Positions 53,640-64,000 of a stretch of 64,000 bases of DNA are shown here, one piece after another. The notes beneath the pieces are model-generated. The model ran no database searches. It saw only the letters and a program-made list of their open reading frames with translations, and was not told where the DNA came from. A program made the translations under genes and the position numbers. Source of the DNA: Pseudomonas sp. M30-35 (lineage in GTDB: Bacteria > Pseudomonadota > Gammaproteobacteria > Pseudomonadales > Pseudomonadaceae); assembly GCF_002163625.1 (NCBI RefSeq), contig NZ_CP020892.1, forward strand, positions 4,862,955 through 4,926,954, in the 5' to 3' direction. Every line of letters starts with the position of its first letter. Within the stretch, counting starts at the first letter, position 1.

Positions 53640-55184
53640 TTACCAGGTTTGGGTGGCTTTGAACTTCTCGATACCGGCTTTGAGGGCCGCATCGATTTCG
53701 TCGTTGAAGTCACCCTTCACGTTAATCTTCGCCAACAAGTCAGCGTGATCACGGTTGAAGTAAGCAATCAGGGCCTGCTCGAAAGCACCAACTTTGGCGA
53801 CTTCGATATCCCGCAGGAAACCACGCTCAGCTGAGTACAGCGACAGCGCCATGTCAGCAATCGACATTGGTGCATATTGCTTCTGCTTCATCAGCTCAGT
53901 GACGCGCTCACCGTGTTCAAGCTGCTTACGAGTGGCTTCGTCCAGGTCAGATGCGAACTGGGCGAATGCCGCCAATTCACGGTACTGAGCCAGAGCGGTA
54001 CGGATACCACCGGAAAGCTTCTTGATGATCTTAGTTTGAGCCGCACCACCTACACGGGATACCGAGATACCAGCGTTGACCGCTGGACGGATACCGGAGT
54101 TGAACATCGAGGTCTCAAGGAAGATCTGACCGTCAGTGATCGAAATCACGTTGGTTGGTACGAACGCAGAAACGTCGCCAGCCTGGGTTTCAATGATTGG
54201 CAGAGCGGTCAAAGAACCGGTTTTGCCAGTCACAGCACCATTGGTGAACTTCTCAACATACTCTTCGGATACGCGCGATGCACGCTCCAACAGACGGCTG
54301 TGGAGATAGAACACGTCACCTGGGTAAGCTTCACGGCCTGGTGGACGGCGCAGCAACAGGGAAATCTGACGATAAGCCACTGCTTGCTTGGACAGATCGT
54401 CATAAACGATCAGCGCGTCTTCACCACGGTCACGGAAGTATTCACCCATGGTGCAACCGGAGTAGGCAGAAATGTACTGCAGCGCTGGGGATTCAGAAGC
54501 CGAGGCAGCCACCACGATGGTGTTGGCCAAGGCGCCATTCTCTTCCAGCTTGCGCACCACGTTAGCGATGGTCGATTGCTTCTGACCGATTGCTACGTAG
54601 ACGCACTTAATGCCGCTGTTTTTCTGATTGATGATGGCGTCAACTGCCAAAGCAGTCTTACCGATCTGACGGTCACCAATGATCAGCTCACGCTGGCCAC
54701 GGCCTACCGGGATCATGGCATCGACTGACTTGTAGCCAGTCTGTACCGGCTGATCAACCGACTTACGCCAGATCACGCCCGGTGCAACCTTTTCAACAGC
54801 GTCAGTTGCGACGTTGTTCAGCGGGCCTTTACCGTCGATTGGATTACCCAATGCGTCAACAACACGACCCAGCAGTTCCGGACCAACCGGAACTTCGAGG
54901 ATACGGCCGGTGCACTTCGCGCTCATGCCTTCTGCGAGCGTGGTGTATGCACCCAGTACGACTGCACCAACGGAGTCTTGCTCCAGGTTCAGTGCCATAC
55001 CGTAGACGCCACCCGGGAACTCGATCATTTCGCCATACATAGCATCGGCGAGACCGTGAATACGCACAATACCGTCAGATACGCTGACGATAGTGCCTTC
55101 GTTTCGGGCTTGGGAAGAGACGTCGAGTTTCTCGATACGTCCCTTGATGATTTCACTTATTTCGGAAGGATTGAGTTGCTGCAT
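53640..55184 (-). CDS. atpA: ATP synthase F1 alpha subunit
   Basis: 514 residues. P-loop [28 protein letters not shown] and [46 protein letters not shown] identify the non-catalytic alpha subunit. Confidence 0.98.
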   Translation of the reverse strand: MQQLNPSEISEIIKGRIEKLDVSSQARNEGTIVSVSDGIVRIHGLADAMYGEMIEFPGGVYGMALNLEQDSVGAVVLGAYTTLAEGMSAKCTGRILEVPVGPELLGRVVDALGNPIDGKGPLNNVATDAVEKVAPGVIWRKSVDQPVQTGYKSVDAMIPVGRGQRELIIGDRQIGKTALAVDAIINQKNSGIKCVYVAIGQKQSTIANVVRKLEENGALANTIVVAASASESPALQYISAYSGCTMGEYFRDRGEDALIVYDDLSKQAVAYRQISLLLRRPPGREAYPGDVFYLHSRLLERASRVSEEYVEKFTNGAVTGKTGSLTALPIIETQAGDVSAFVPTNVISITDGQIFLETSMFNSGIRPAVNAGISVSRVGGAAQTKIIKKLSGGIRTALAQYRELAAFAQFASDLDEATRKQLEHGERVTELMKQKQYAPMSIADMALSLYSAERGFLRDIEVAKVGAFEQALIAYFNRDHADLLAKINVKGDFNDEIDAALKAGIEKFKATQTW

Positions 55185-55205
55185 AGCTCTGCTGCCCCTT
55201 CAAAC

Positions 55206-55742
55206 TCAAGATTTCAATGCTTCGGCCAGTTTCGCGATTTTGCCGCGAACTGAGCCATCGATAACCAGGTCGCCGGCGCGAATGATGACACCACCTATCA
55301 GGGCGGCATCCTCCGCGGCGTGCAGACGCACTTCTCGACCGAGCCGTGCACTGAGAACCTTGGCGAGTTTGTCTTGCTGTTCATCGTTCAACGCAAAAGC
55401 ACTGGTCACATCAACGTCTATCGACTTTTCCTGCTCAGCCTTATACAGCTCATACAGGTCAACGATTTCCGGCAACAAGGCCAGACGATCGTTTTCAGCC
55501 AATACGTGGATGAAATTGCTTACTTGTGCGTCAAACTTGTCACCACACACTTCAATAAAAGTGGTGGCCTTGTCTTTACTCGTCAAACGCGGGGCCTTGA
55601 GCACGCGCTGAATGGTATCGTCTTCCGATACCGCAGCAGCCAGGCCGAGCATGGCTGACCAATCGGCCAGTTGCTGGTGGGCCTGAGCGTACTCGAAGGC
55701 AGCCTTAGCGTAAGGTCGGGCCAACGTGGTCAATTCTGCCAT
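55206..55742 (-). CDS. atpH: ATP synthase F1 delta subunit
   Basis: 178 residues. [20 protein letters not shown] and the C-terminal [41 protein letters not shown] are the OSCP/delta signature; it links the stator to F1. Confidence 0.96.
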   Translation of the reverse strand: MAELTTLARPYAKAAFEYAQAHQQLADWSAMLGLAAAVSEDDTIQRVLKAPRLTSKDKATTFIEVCGDKFDAQVSNFIHVLAENDRLALLPEIVDLYELYKAEQEKSIDVDVTSAFALNDEQQDKLAKVLSARLGREVRLHAAEDAALIGGVIIRAGDLVIDGSVRGKIAKLAEALKS

Positions 55743-55756
55743 GATCGCGCCCTCGC

Positions 55757-56227
55757 TTAAATTTCCGCTGCCAGTTTAGAAACCAGCTCCGCGTGCGCGT
55801 TTTGGTCGATTGAAACGCCCAAGATCTTCTCAGCACCGCCGACAGCCAGAGCACCCACTTGGGCACGCAGCGCGTCTTTGACACTGTTCATTTCTTGTTC
55901 GATCTCAGCCTGAGCCTGAGCCTTCACACGGTCAGCTTCAACGCGAGCCTGTTCACGGGCCTCGTCGACAATCTGGGTACCGCGTTTCTTGGCTTGCTCA
56001 ATAATTTCTGCTGCCTGTGTTTTAGCTTCGCGCAGTTGTTGACCCGCTTTCTCTTGGGCCAACTCCAAATCACGAGCTGCACGGTTGGCAGCGTCCAGAC
56101 CTTCTGCGATCTTCTTTTGACGTTCTTGCAAAGCAGTGATGACCGGAGGCCATACGTACTTCATGCAGAACATCACGAAGATGAAGAAGGCAACGGCCTG
56201 GCCAATCAGGGTTGCATTAATGTTCAC
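55757..56227 (-). CDS. atpF: ATP synthase F0 b subunit
   Basis: 156 residues. One N-terminal membrane helix ([23 protein letters not shown]) and a long charged helix rich in Ala, Glu and Lys that forms the stator stalk dimer. Confidence 0.96.
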   Translation of the reverse strand: MNINATLIGQAVAFFIFVMFCMKYVWPPVITALQERQKKIAEGLDAANRAARDLELAQEKAGQQLREAKTQAAEIIEQAKKRGTQIVDEAREQARVEADRVKAQAQAEIEQEMNSVKDALRAQVGALAVGGAEKILGVSIDQNAHAELVSKLAAEI

Positions 56228-56283
56228 GCCAACACCTCGCTCGTTCGTTGTCTATCAAACCAGTCACTCGAATAATCGAGTGA

Positions 56284-56553
<270 letters not shown>

Positions 56554-56642
56554 TTATGTCGTATTGGTTAAGTGTTTCTAAGGTTAAGCGGTAAAGCTAA
56601 ATCGTTTGTCCAGCATGCCCTCACGGGCGCCCACCGATATCG

Positions 56643-56674
56643 TTGCGCACTGTTCTATCTGGAACGGTGCGCAA
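56643..56674 (-). repeat. hairpin between atpB and atpE
   Basis: TTGCGCAC (56643-56650) pairs with GTGCGCAA (56667-56674), and GTTC with GAAC inside. It may stabilise the mRNA or help set the high expression of the c subunit. Confidence 0.5.
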
Positions 56675-56680
56675 ACGCTA

Positions 56681-57977
<1,297 letters not shown>

Positions 57978-58059
57978 TGCTTTCCTAAAATCTGATGTTA
58001 TCCGGCAACTGCCCATTTAATAAAACTTGGCATAGTTTGTGCCGTCGAAATGCGCGCAG

Positions 58060-58088
58060 AGTATAGGGGCGCAAGCGGCCCCATTCAA
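58060..58088 (-). promoter_or_regulatory. sigma-70 promoter of the ATP synthase operon
   Basis: On the minus strand TTGAAT (58088-58083), a 17-base spacer and TATACT (58065-58060), close to the ideal consensus, 83 bases upstream of atpI. Confidence 0.85.
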
Positions 58089-58132
58089 CTGTCAGGTAGT
58101 CATTTCCGACTAGTGCTACATGTTCAATTGTT

Positions 58133-59005
58133 TCAACGAATGTGAGCGAGCACACCTTGCAGCTCATCGAGCGAGCTGTAACGGATCACCAATTGGCCTT
58201 TGCCCTTCTGACCATGCTTGATTTGCACCGGAGAGCCTAGCCGCTCAGCGAGGCGCTGTTCAAGGCGACTGATATCTGGGTCAGCTTTAGCCGTCGTTTT
58301 AGGTTGCTCTTTGCTACTCAACCACTGACGTACCAAGGCTTCAGTCTGGCGCACGGTTAAACCACGTGCGACAACATGTCGCGCCCCTTCGATCTGTTGT
58401 TCGGGCGGTAAACCCAGCAGTGCACGGGCATGGCCCATTTCCAGGTCGCCATGGGAAAGCAGGGTTTTAACCTCTTCGGGCAGGGCAATCAACCGCAGTA
58501 GGTTAGTGATGGTCACCCGCGACTTACCCACAGCCTCTGCAACTTGTTGCTGCGTCAGCTGGAATTCTTGCTGCAGGCGTTGCAGCGCCATGGCTTCCTC
58601 AATTGGGTTGAGGTCTTCACGCTGGATATTCTCAATCAGCGCCATGGCGATTGCGGCTTCGTCCGTTAATTCACGGACCATTGCCGGAATAGTATCGAGA
58701 CCTGCTTGCTGGCTGGCACGCCAGCGACGTTCACCGGCAACAATCTCAAACTGACCTTTAGCAACCGGACGCACCACAATGGGCTGCATCACACCGTGGG
58801 ACTTGATCGATTGTGCGAGTTCTTCAAGTGCCGTCGGGTCCATATCCCGGCGCGGCTGGTATTTGCCACGCTGAATCAGGTCGAGCGGCAAGTACTGTAA
58901 TTCACGGCTATCGACCTTGGCCGCTTCTTCCTGCAATGCGTCAACACTGGTGCCACCCAGCAGCGCATCCAAGCCTCGTCCTAGCCCTCGTTTCTTGGCG
59001 GCCAT
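58133..59005 (-). CDS. parB: chromosome partitioning protein ParB
   Basis: 290 residues. Starts KKRGLGRGLDALLGG; the CTPase/ParB-box region is VAGERRWRASQQAGLDTIPAMVRELTDEAAIAMALIENIQREDLNPIEEA (with GERRxR), the DNA-binding HTH lies at QQVAEAVGKSRVTITNLLRLIALP, and the C-terminal dimer domain ends RYSSLDELQGVLAHIR. It binds parS (11270-11285). Confidence 0.97.
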   Translation of the reverse strand: MAAKKRGLGRGLDALLGGTSVDALQEEAAKVDSRELQYLPLDLIQRGKYQPRRDMDPTALEELAQSIKSHGVMQPIVVRPVAKGQFEIVAGERRWRASQQAGLDTIPAMVRELTDEAAIAMALIENIQREDLNPIEEAMALQRLQQEFQLTQQQVAEAVGKSRVTITNLLRLIALPEEVKTLLSHGDLEMGHARALLGLPPEQQIEGARHVVARGLTVRQTEALVRQWLSSKEQPKTTAKADPDISRLEQRLAERLGSPVQIKHGQKGKGQLVIRYSSLDELQGVLAHIR

Positions 59006-59016
59006 GCAGAAATTCC

Positions 59017-59805
59017 TTATGCAGTAACAGTACGGGCGCGTGAGCGCTGACGGCGAACTAACTCACCAGCCAGTGCCAAATAAGCGATGGCACCCCGCGA
59101 TTGCTTGTCATAGACCAACGCCGGCATGCCAAAACTCGGAGCTTCGGCTAAACGCACATTGCGCGGGATTACAGTTTGGTAAAGCAGGTCGCCAAAATGT
59201 TCCTTGAGTTGCGCAGAAACATCATTGGTCAAACTGATGCGTGGGTCGTACATGGTGCGCAACAGACCTTCAATTCTCAGTGACGGATTGAGCAACTTGG
59301 CGATGCGCTGAATGCTGTTAACCAGATCACTCAGGCCTTCTAGCGCATAGTACTCACACTGCATTGGAATGATTACACCGTCGGATGCGACCAAGGCGTT
59401 AACCGTCAGCATCGACAGGGCCGGTGGGCAATCAATCAGGATGTAATCGTAATTCTCGCGGATCGGCGCCAATGCGTTGAGCAGGCGACTTTCCTTCATT
59501 TTCATTTCCAGCAAGCCAACTTCAGCGGCTGTCAGGTCACGGTTAGCTGGCAGCAGTTGATAGCCACCATGCTCTGAGAACTGCATGGCCTGGCCCAGAT
59601 CGCTCTCGCCGATCAACACATCGTAGATCGAGTGTTCCAGTGCATGCTTATCAACACCGCTGCCCATGGTTGCGTTGCCCTGCGGGTCCAGGTCGATCAA
59701 CAGCACGCGGCGCTTGGTTGCAACCAGTGAGGCAGCCAGGTTCACGCAGGTGGTGGTCTTGCCCACGCCGCCTTTCTGGTTAGCTATTGCGAATACTTTT
59801 GCCAT
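59017..59805 (-). CDS. parA: chromosome partitioning ATPase ParA (Soj)
   Basis: 262 residues. Deviant Walker A KGGVGKTT, YDYILIDCPPALSMLTVNAL, and an Arg/Lys-rich C-terminus. It uses ATP to move ParB-parS complexes. 11 bases separate it from parB. Confidence 0.97.
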   Translation of the reverse strand: MAKVFAIANQKGGVGKTTTCVNLAASLVATKRRVLLIDLDPQGNATMGSGVDKHALEHSIYDVLIGESDLGQAMQFSEHGGYQLLPANRDLTAAEVGLLEMKMKESRLLNALAPIRENYDYILIDCPPALSMLTVNALVASDGVIIPMQCEYYALEGLSDLVNSIQRIAKLLNPSLRIEGLLRTMYDPRISLTNDVSAQLKEHFGDLLYQTVIPRNVRLAEAPSFGMPALVYDKQSRGAIAYLALAGELVRRQRSRARTVTA

Positions 59806-59817
59806 GCTGCGTTCCCC

Positions 59818-60477
59818 TTAGACCGAGCGACGCAGTATCAACAGATGTCGCTGGCCTTGGCAACCGGGAACCTTGAGAACCTGCGTATTAACCAGAGTGA
59901 AATCTGCAGGCAATTCTTGCAGTTCATCATCTGGATGGACACCTTTCATGGCCAGCCACTGGGTTTTGTCGTCGCCGAGATGACGGGTCCAGTCAGAAAA
60001 GTCTTTCAGTGAGCTAAATGCCCGAGAGCTAATTCCGCTGAACGGCTGCTCAGGCGTATATCCTTCGACCCGGCTGTGGATAACTTGCAGGTTAGCCAGT
60101 TTCAGTTCCAGTTTTACCTGAGTCAGGAAGCGGGTTTTCTTACCGTTTGAGTCGAGCAGGGTAAATTGCTTGTTGGGAAACAGTATGGCCAGTGGAATAC
60201 CCGGCATACCGCCGCCACTGCCAACATCCAGCCAGTTATCCCCAGCGTCACTGACGTAAGGCGCAACACTCAAGCTATCGAGCAAGTGGCGCGAAACCAT
60301 TTCATCCGGGTTGCGCACTGCGGTCAGGTTGTAGGCTTTGTTCCACTTGATCAACAAAGCCAGATACGCCATGAGCTGCGCTTGCTGCTCGGGTGATATT
60401 TCTACACCTAGCTCAACGGCACCTTGAGCCAACTCTGCGGCGTGACCTTCAGTCACCAACGGCGTTCCCCCTGACAT
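59818..60477 (-). CDS. rsmG: 16S rRNA (guanine527-N7)-methyltransferase
   Basis: 219 residues from the ATG at 60477, overlapping the mnmG stop as TGATG; a TTG one codon upstream is less likely. [19 protein letters not shown] is the S-adenosylmethionine site. It methylates the 530 loop of 16S rRNA. Confidence 0.95.
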   Translation of the reverse strand: MSGGTPLVTEGHAAELAQGAVELGVEISPEQQAQLMAYLALLIKWNKAYNLTAVRNPDEMVSRHLLDSLSVAPYVSDAGDNWLDVGSGGGMPGIPLAILFPNKQFTLLDSNGKKTRFLTQVKLELKLANLQVIHSRVEGYTPEQPFSGISSRAFSSLKDFSDWTRHLGDDKTQWLAMKGVHPDDELQELPADFTLVNTQVLKVPGCQGQRHLLILRRSV

Positions 60478-62369
60478 CAAGCGCTCTGCTCCAACTGCTT
60501 ACCCGCTCCACGTTTTTTAAGATGAATCATCAACAGCGATATCGCTGCCGGAGTGACTCCTGGGATGCGACCCGCCTGGCCGAGGGTTTCAGGCCGTGAG
60601 TCACCCAGTTTGTGCTGGATTTCTTTGGATAGACCAGAAATCGTCGAATACTCGATATCCACAGGCAACTTGACGTCTTCGCTGGCACGCATGCGCGAGA
60701 TTTCATCTTGCTGGCGGTCAATGTAACCGGCGTATTTAGTCTTGATCTCAACCTGCTCAGCCACTTGTGGGTCTAGCGCACCGCCACCGGTGACCTCAAC
60801 CAATCCGAGATAATCAATCTCCGGGCGCGATAGCAAATTGAGCAGATTGTATTCATGAGTCAGTGGTGTGCCAAAACGCTGGGAAATAGCATCGCCATCA
60901 GTTGTGTTTGGCCGGACCCAAGTGCTTTTCAAACGCTGTTCTTCTTGAGCGATGGCCTCACGCTTGGTTTCAAACGCAGCCCAGCGTTGATCATTGACTA
61001 AACCCAGTTCGCGGCCTTTCTCGGTCAGGCGCAAATCTGCGTTGTCTTCACGCAAAATCAATCGGTACTCAGCCCGTGAGGTGAACATGCGGTAAGGCTC
61101 TTGCGTGCCCAGCGTAATCAGGTCATCGACCAGCACACCGATGTACGCTTCATCGCGACGCGGGCACCAGGAATCTTTACCTTGAGCACGTAGTGCAGCG
61201 TTGGCACCTGCGAGCAAACCTTGTGCACCGGCTTCTTCGTAACCAGTGGTGCCATTGATTTGGCCTGCAAAAAACAGCCCGTCGATCACTTTGGTTTCGA
61301 GGCTGTATTTCAGATCACGCGGGTCGAAGTAGTCATATTCAATGGCATAGCCAGGGCGCACGATGTGAGCGTTTTCCATGCCGACTATCGAGCGAACCAT
61401 CTGAATTTGCACATCGAATGGCAACGATGTGGAAATGCCGTTGGGATACAACTCATGCGTATTCAGGCCTTCAGGCTCAATGAATATCTGATGGCTTTGC
61501 TTATCCGCGAATCGATGAATCTTGTCCTCGATAGACGGGCAATAGCGCGGACCGACCCCTTCAATCACACCTGAGTACATCGGCGAACGATCAAGGTTGG
61601 CGGCAATGAGTTCGTGAGTCCGGGCGTTGGTATGGGTAATCCAGCAACTAACTTGCTGCGGATGTTGTTCTTTCGAACCCATAAACGACATTACCGGAAT
61701 CGGTGTATCACCTGGCTGCTCAGTCATCACTGAGAAATCTACAGAACGACCATCGATGCGTGGCGGTGTACCGGTTTTCAGGCGACCCACGCGCAGCGGT
61801 AGTTCACGCAAGCGTTGAGCCAAGGCAATCGAAGGCGGATCACCAGCGCGACCACCTGAATAATTCTGCAGACCAATGTGGATAAGTCCGCCGAGAAAGG
61901 TGCCGGTGGTTAATACCACTGAATCAGCAAGCAAGCGCAGACCCATCTGAGTCACAACGCCTTTGACTTCGTCGTTCTCGACGATCAGATCATCCGCAGC
62001 TTGTTGAAATATCCACAGATTGTCTTGGTTTTCCAGGGTTTCGCGAATAGCTGCTTTGTACAGCACACGATCCGCTTGTGCTCGAGTGGCACGAACGGCT
62101 GGGCCTTTACGGCTGTTCAGAACGCGAAACTGAATCCCACTTTTGTCAGTGGCTTCAGCCATGGCACCGCCGAGTGCGTCGATTTCCTTTACCAGATGGC
62201 TTTTACCAATCCCGCCGATCGCAGGGTTGCAACTCATCTGGCCAAGGGTTTCCACGTTATGGGTCAGCAGCAGAGTTTTTACACCCATGCGTGCAGCTGC
62301 AAGCGCAGCTTCGGTGCCGGCATGACCACCGCCGATAACGATCACCTGAAAACGGGAAGGGAAATCCAC
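60477..62369 (-). CDS. mnmG: tRNA uridine-5-carboxymethylaminomethyl modification enzyme MnmG (GidA)
   Basis: 630 residues from the GTG at 62369, as in other pseudomonads (xDFPSRF start); the frame is open much further upstream but is not supported. FAD-binding [47 protein letters not shown], and [11 protein letters not shown] are visible. With MnmE it modifies the wobble uridine of several tRNAs. Confidence 0.96.
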   Translation of the reverse strand: MDFPSRFQVIVIGGGHAGTEAALAAARMGVKTLLLTHNVETLGQMSCNPAIGGIGKSHLVKEIDALGGAMAEATDKSGIQFRVLNSRKGPAVRATRAQADRVLYKAAIRETLENQDNLWIFQQAADDLIVENDEVKGVVTQMGLRLLADSVVLTTGTFLGGLIHIGLQNYSGGRAGDPPSIALAQRLRELPLRVGRLKTGTPPRIDGRSVDFSVMTEQPGDTPIPVMSFMGSKEQHPQQVSCWITHTNARTHELIAANLDRSPMYSGVIEGVGPRYCPSIEDKIHRFADKQSHQIFIEPEGLNTHELYPNGISTSLPFDVQIQMVRSIVGMENAHIVRPGYAIEYDYFDPRDLKYSLETKVIDGLFFAGQINGTTGYEEAGAQGLLAGANAALRAQGKDSWCPRRDEAYIGVLVDDLITLGTQEPYRMFTSRAEYRLILREDNADLRLTEKGRELGLVNDQRWAAFETKREAIAQEEQRLKSTWVRPNTTDGDAISQRFGTPLTHEYNLLNLLSRPEIDYLGLVEVTGGGALDPQVAEQVEIKTKYAGYIDRQQDEISRMRASEDVKLPVDIEYSTISGLSKEIQHKLGDSRPETLGQAGRIPGVTPAAISLLMIHLKKRGAGKQLEQSA

Positions 62370-62579
62370 CACGCACCTCGTGTTAGTTCTGAACAGCTGT
62401 GTTCTGAAATGGGGGGCTTTTGATACGAGCACAGACACAAAATTCAATGTGTCCGGCACAGAAAAGCTAGCTAGCCGATAAGTATAGGCAGTTAGGCGTA
62501 GGTAAAGAAGCCTTTTGCACAAAAAATAGCCAATTGGTCTGTGCTTTCTCCAGGCTTCCAAGCTCGAAAGGAGTCGGTC

Positions 62580-62880
62580 AGTTAATAAATATAGAAAAGT
62601 AAGAATCTTTAAAGATCTTTATTTTTATGTTTATAAAGTAACAGGCGGTTTTCTGTGGATAGATTAACGCAGGCCAATAACCATCTACTGTACAGCGATG
62701 TATGGTTCTGTGTAGAGCCTGCATTGAAACTGTCAGATAGCAGTCACTAAGCTGTGGATCAAACAGCACTTTATCCACAGGGTGGTTTGTACCCAGCTTT
62801 ATCACCGGGTTATGGACTGGGCTTAGGGATGGTTTTCCACAGGGTTTATGCACAGCTGACTATTCTGTGGATTGATGCTT
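62580..62880. other. oriC-like cluster of DnaA boxes with an AT-rich tract upstream of mnmG
   Basis: Boxes (consensus TTATNCACA): 62654-62662 (minus), 62753-62761 (minus), 62771-62779 (TTATCCACA), 62833-62841 (TTTTCCACA), 62846-62854 (TTATGCACA) and a weak one at 62866-62874 (minus). The tract 62580-62640 is almost all A and T and suits an unwinding element. The gap 62370-62903 holds no gene. The position next to mnmG (gidA) is where origins lie in several bacteria; the main Pseudomonas origin is usually by dnaA, outside this window. Confidence 0.65.
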
Positions 62881-62903
62881 GAACGCGGCATCTGGCGTGG
62901 TAT

Positions 62904-63893
62904 TTATTGAGGAATAAGCCAGCTGTTCAGGTAAAAACCGCCACACAGCAAAACCACAAACAAGATGGCAGCCAGCAACATGGGTTTGAAGCCAGCCTGT
63001 TTGATAACACGCCATTGCGTCTGGCTGCCCAGCGCTGCCATCGCCATTGCGAGGGTCAGTTGGCTAAGTAGTTGCAGGCTGTGAATAACTTCAGCCGGTA
63101 ACGCAGCCCAGCTATTGATGCAGGCCGCAGCGATGAAGCCGAATACGAACCAGGGAACGGTGATTTTGGCTTTCGACTGGCCTGGTGTTTGCTCATCGCG
63201 AAATACCAGACTGCTCAGGATCAGAATGAAAGGTGCCAGCAACATCACCCTGATCAGCTTGACCACAACTGCAGATTGCAGCGCTTCACCACCCACTGAG
63301 TCGCCGGCGGCAACGGCTTGAGCGACTTCATGGACGGTGCTGCCGATGTAGATCCCGAAGTTATGCTCGGTCATACCGCTTATGTGAAATACCAGCGGGT
63401 AAATAAACATGGCCAAGGTGCCAAATAGCACCACCGTCGCGACTGCAATGGTCACGTATTGCTGTTTGGCCTTGAGTACGGGTTCACTGGCCAGCACTGC
63501 TGCAGCACCGCAAATAGCACTACCGGCGGAGATCAGCACAGCCAGGTCTCTTGGCAGCCCAAACAGTTTTATCCCCAACCAGGTGCCGAGTATCAAGATG
63601 CTGCTGGTTACAGTGATATCCAGAACTACAGCCTGCCAACCGACTTGCACGATCTGTTGAAAACTCAGGCTGAAGCCAAACAGAATAATGCCGGTGCGCA
63701 GTAGCTTCTGTTGGCAGAACCTTGTGAATAACTTTTCAGGTTGGCTCGGTTCACTCAGGTTGAAATGCCCGTAAACGGCACCGAGGACAATCGCCAGTGG
63801 TAAAGCGCTCAGGCCTAACTGACTGATTGCCGGTATCTGGGCCAGCAATAAGGCGCTAATGGCGATGACGGGTAGAGCGATGATTGTGCGCAT
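62904..63893 (-). CDS. YeiH family membrane protein (putative sulfate exporter)
   Basis: 329 residues, about 10 membrane helices. Family hallmarks are SAGSAICGAAAVLASEPVLKAKQQYVTIAVATVVLFGTLAMF and FGIYIGSTVHEVAQAVAAGDSVG. The UPF0324/YeiH family is annotated as putative sulfate exporter; transport activity is inferred. It takes the place of mnmE-side genes usually found near mnmG. Confidence 0.85.
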   Translation of the reverse strand: MRTIIALPVIAISALLLAQIPAISQLGLSALPLAIVLGAVYGHFNLSEPSQPEKLFTRFCQQKLLRTGIILFGFSLSFQQIVQVGWQAVVLDITVTSSILILGTWLGIKLFGLPRDLAVLISAGSAICGAAAVLASEPVLKAKQQYVTIAVATVVLFGTLAMFIYPLVFHISGMTEHNFGIYIGSTVHEVAQAVAAGDSVGGEALQSAVVVKLIRVMLLAPFILILSSLVFRDEQTPGQSKAKITVPWFVFGFIAAACINSWAALPAEVIHSLQLLSQLTLAMAMAALGSQTQWRVIKQAGFKPMLLAAILFVVLLCGGFYLNSWLIPQ

Positions 63894-63907
63894 GGCGATT
63901 CACATCT

Positions 63908-63990
63908 ATCCATAACAGTTGCTATGGACGACATACTCAGGCACAGGTAATGTTTATAAAAATGCATTGTTCTTATCCTGTGCATAAGTA
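63908..63990. promoter_or_regulatory. dyad and DnaA box upstream of the YeiH gene
   Basis: TCCATA and TATGGA (63909-63928) form a dyad 15 bases upstream of the start, a possible operator. A perfect TTATGCACA box lies on the minus strand at 63979-63987. Nothing else is seen up to the right edge. Confidence 0.45.
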
Positions 63991-64000
63991 AAACCGAACG

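Overview
The window is chromosomal DNA from a gammaproteobacterium of the Pseudomonas group. Evidence for this is the gene order mnmG-rsmG-parA-parB-atpIBEFHAGDC-glmU-(DeoR regulator)-glmS, a complete six-gene fap functional-amyloid operon, a parS-type palindrome, a DctB/DctD-like system beside a TAXI transporter, and the C-terminus of uvrD at the left edge. No rRNA, tRNA or CRISPR array was seen.

Left part (1-18.8 kb). Housekeeping and small conserved genes (uvrD end, an orphan TRAP receptor, a Tim44-like protein, SMI1/KNR4, SDR, acyl-CoA thioesterase, DUF3301) are interrupted at 5.45-8.05 kb by a degenerate chromosomal integron. It has a truncated integrase gene with a LexA box, an attI-like junction and three cassettes, each ending in an attC site and each encoding an unknown membrane-anchored protein. 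Next come two G3E (CobW-type) GTPases, one (zigA) behind a Zur-like box, a parS site, a cNMP/CBS/nucleotidyltransferase gene overlapping a DEDDh exonuclease gene, a BCCT transporter and a cardiolipin synthase.

Middle (18.8-46.5 kb). A small MITE-like element precedes a TAXI TRAP operon that has a sigma-54 promoter and an adjacent sigma-54-type two-component system. Then come a CFA-type methyltransferase and a bufferin operon (bufA, bufB, bufC) for copper-binding modified peptides, with a terminator hairpin after bufA. The fap operon follows. It has a sigma-54 promoter, three copies of an 18-bp dyad upstream, and a VpsR-like sigma-54 activator gene at its far end, suggesting a self-contained regulated amyloid module. 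A catabolic island (two DUF202 proteins, mandelate-racemase-like enzyme, GntR regulator, GMC oxidoreductase, aldehyde dehydrogenase, DctPQM transporter) lies between two 39-bp direct repeats (38/39 identical) and ends beside the glmS 3' end, the usual Tn7 target.

Right part (46.5-64 kb). All genes are on the minus strand: glmS and its DeoR-type regulator, glmU, the ATP synthase operon with a clear sigma-70 promoter, parB, parA, rsmG and mnmG. Upstream of mnmG is an AT-rich tract plus a cluster of DnaA boxes (oriC-like), followed by a YeiH-family membrane protein. A hairpin built from two inverted perfect DnaA boxes sits between atpD and atpC.
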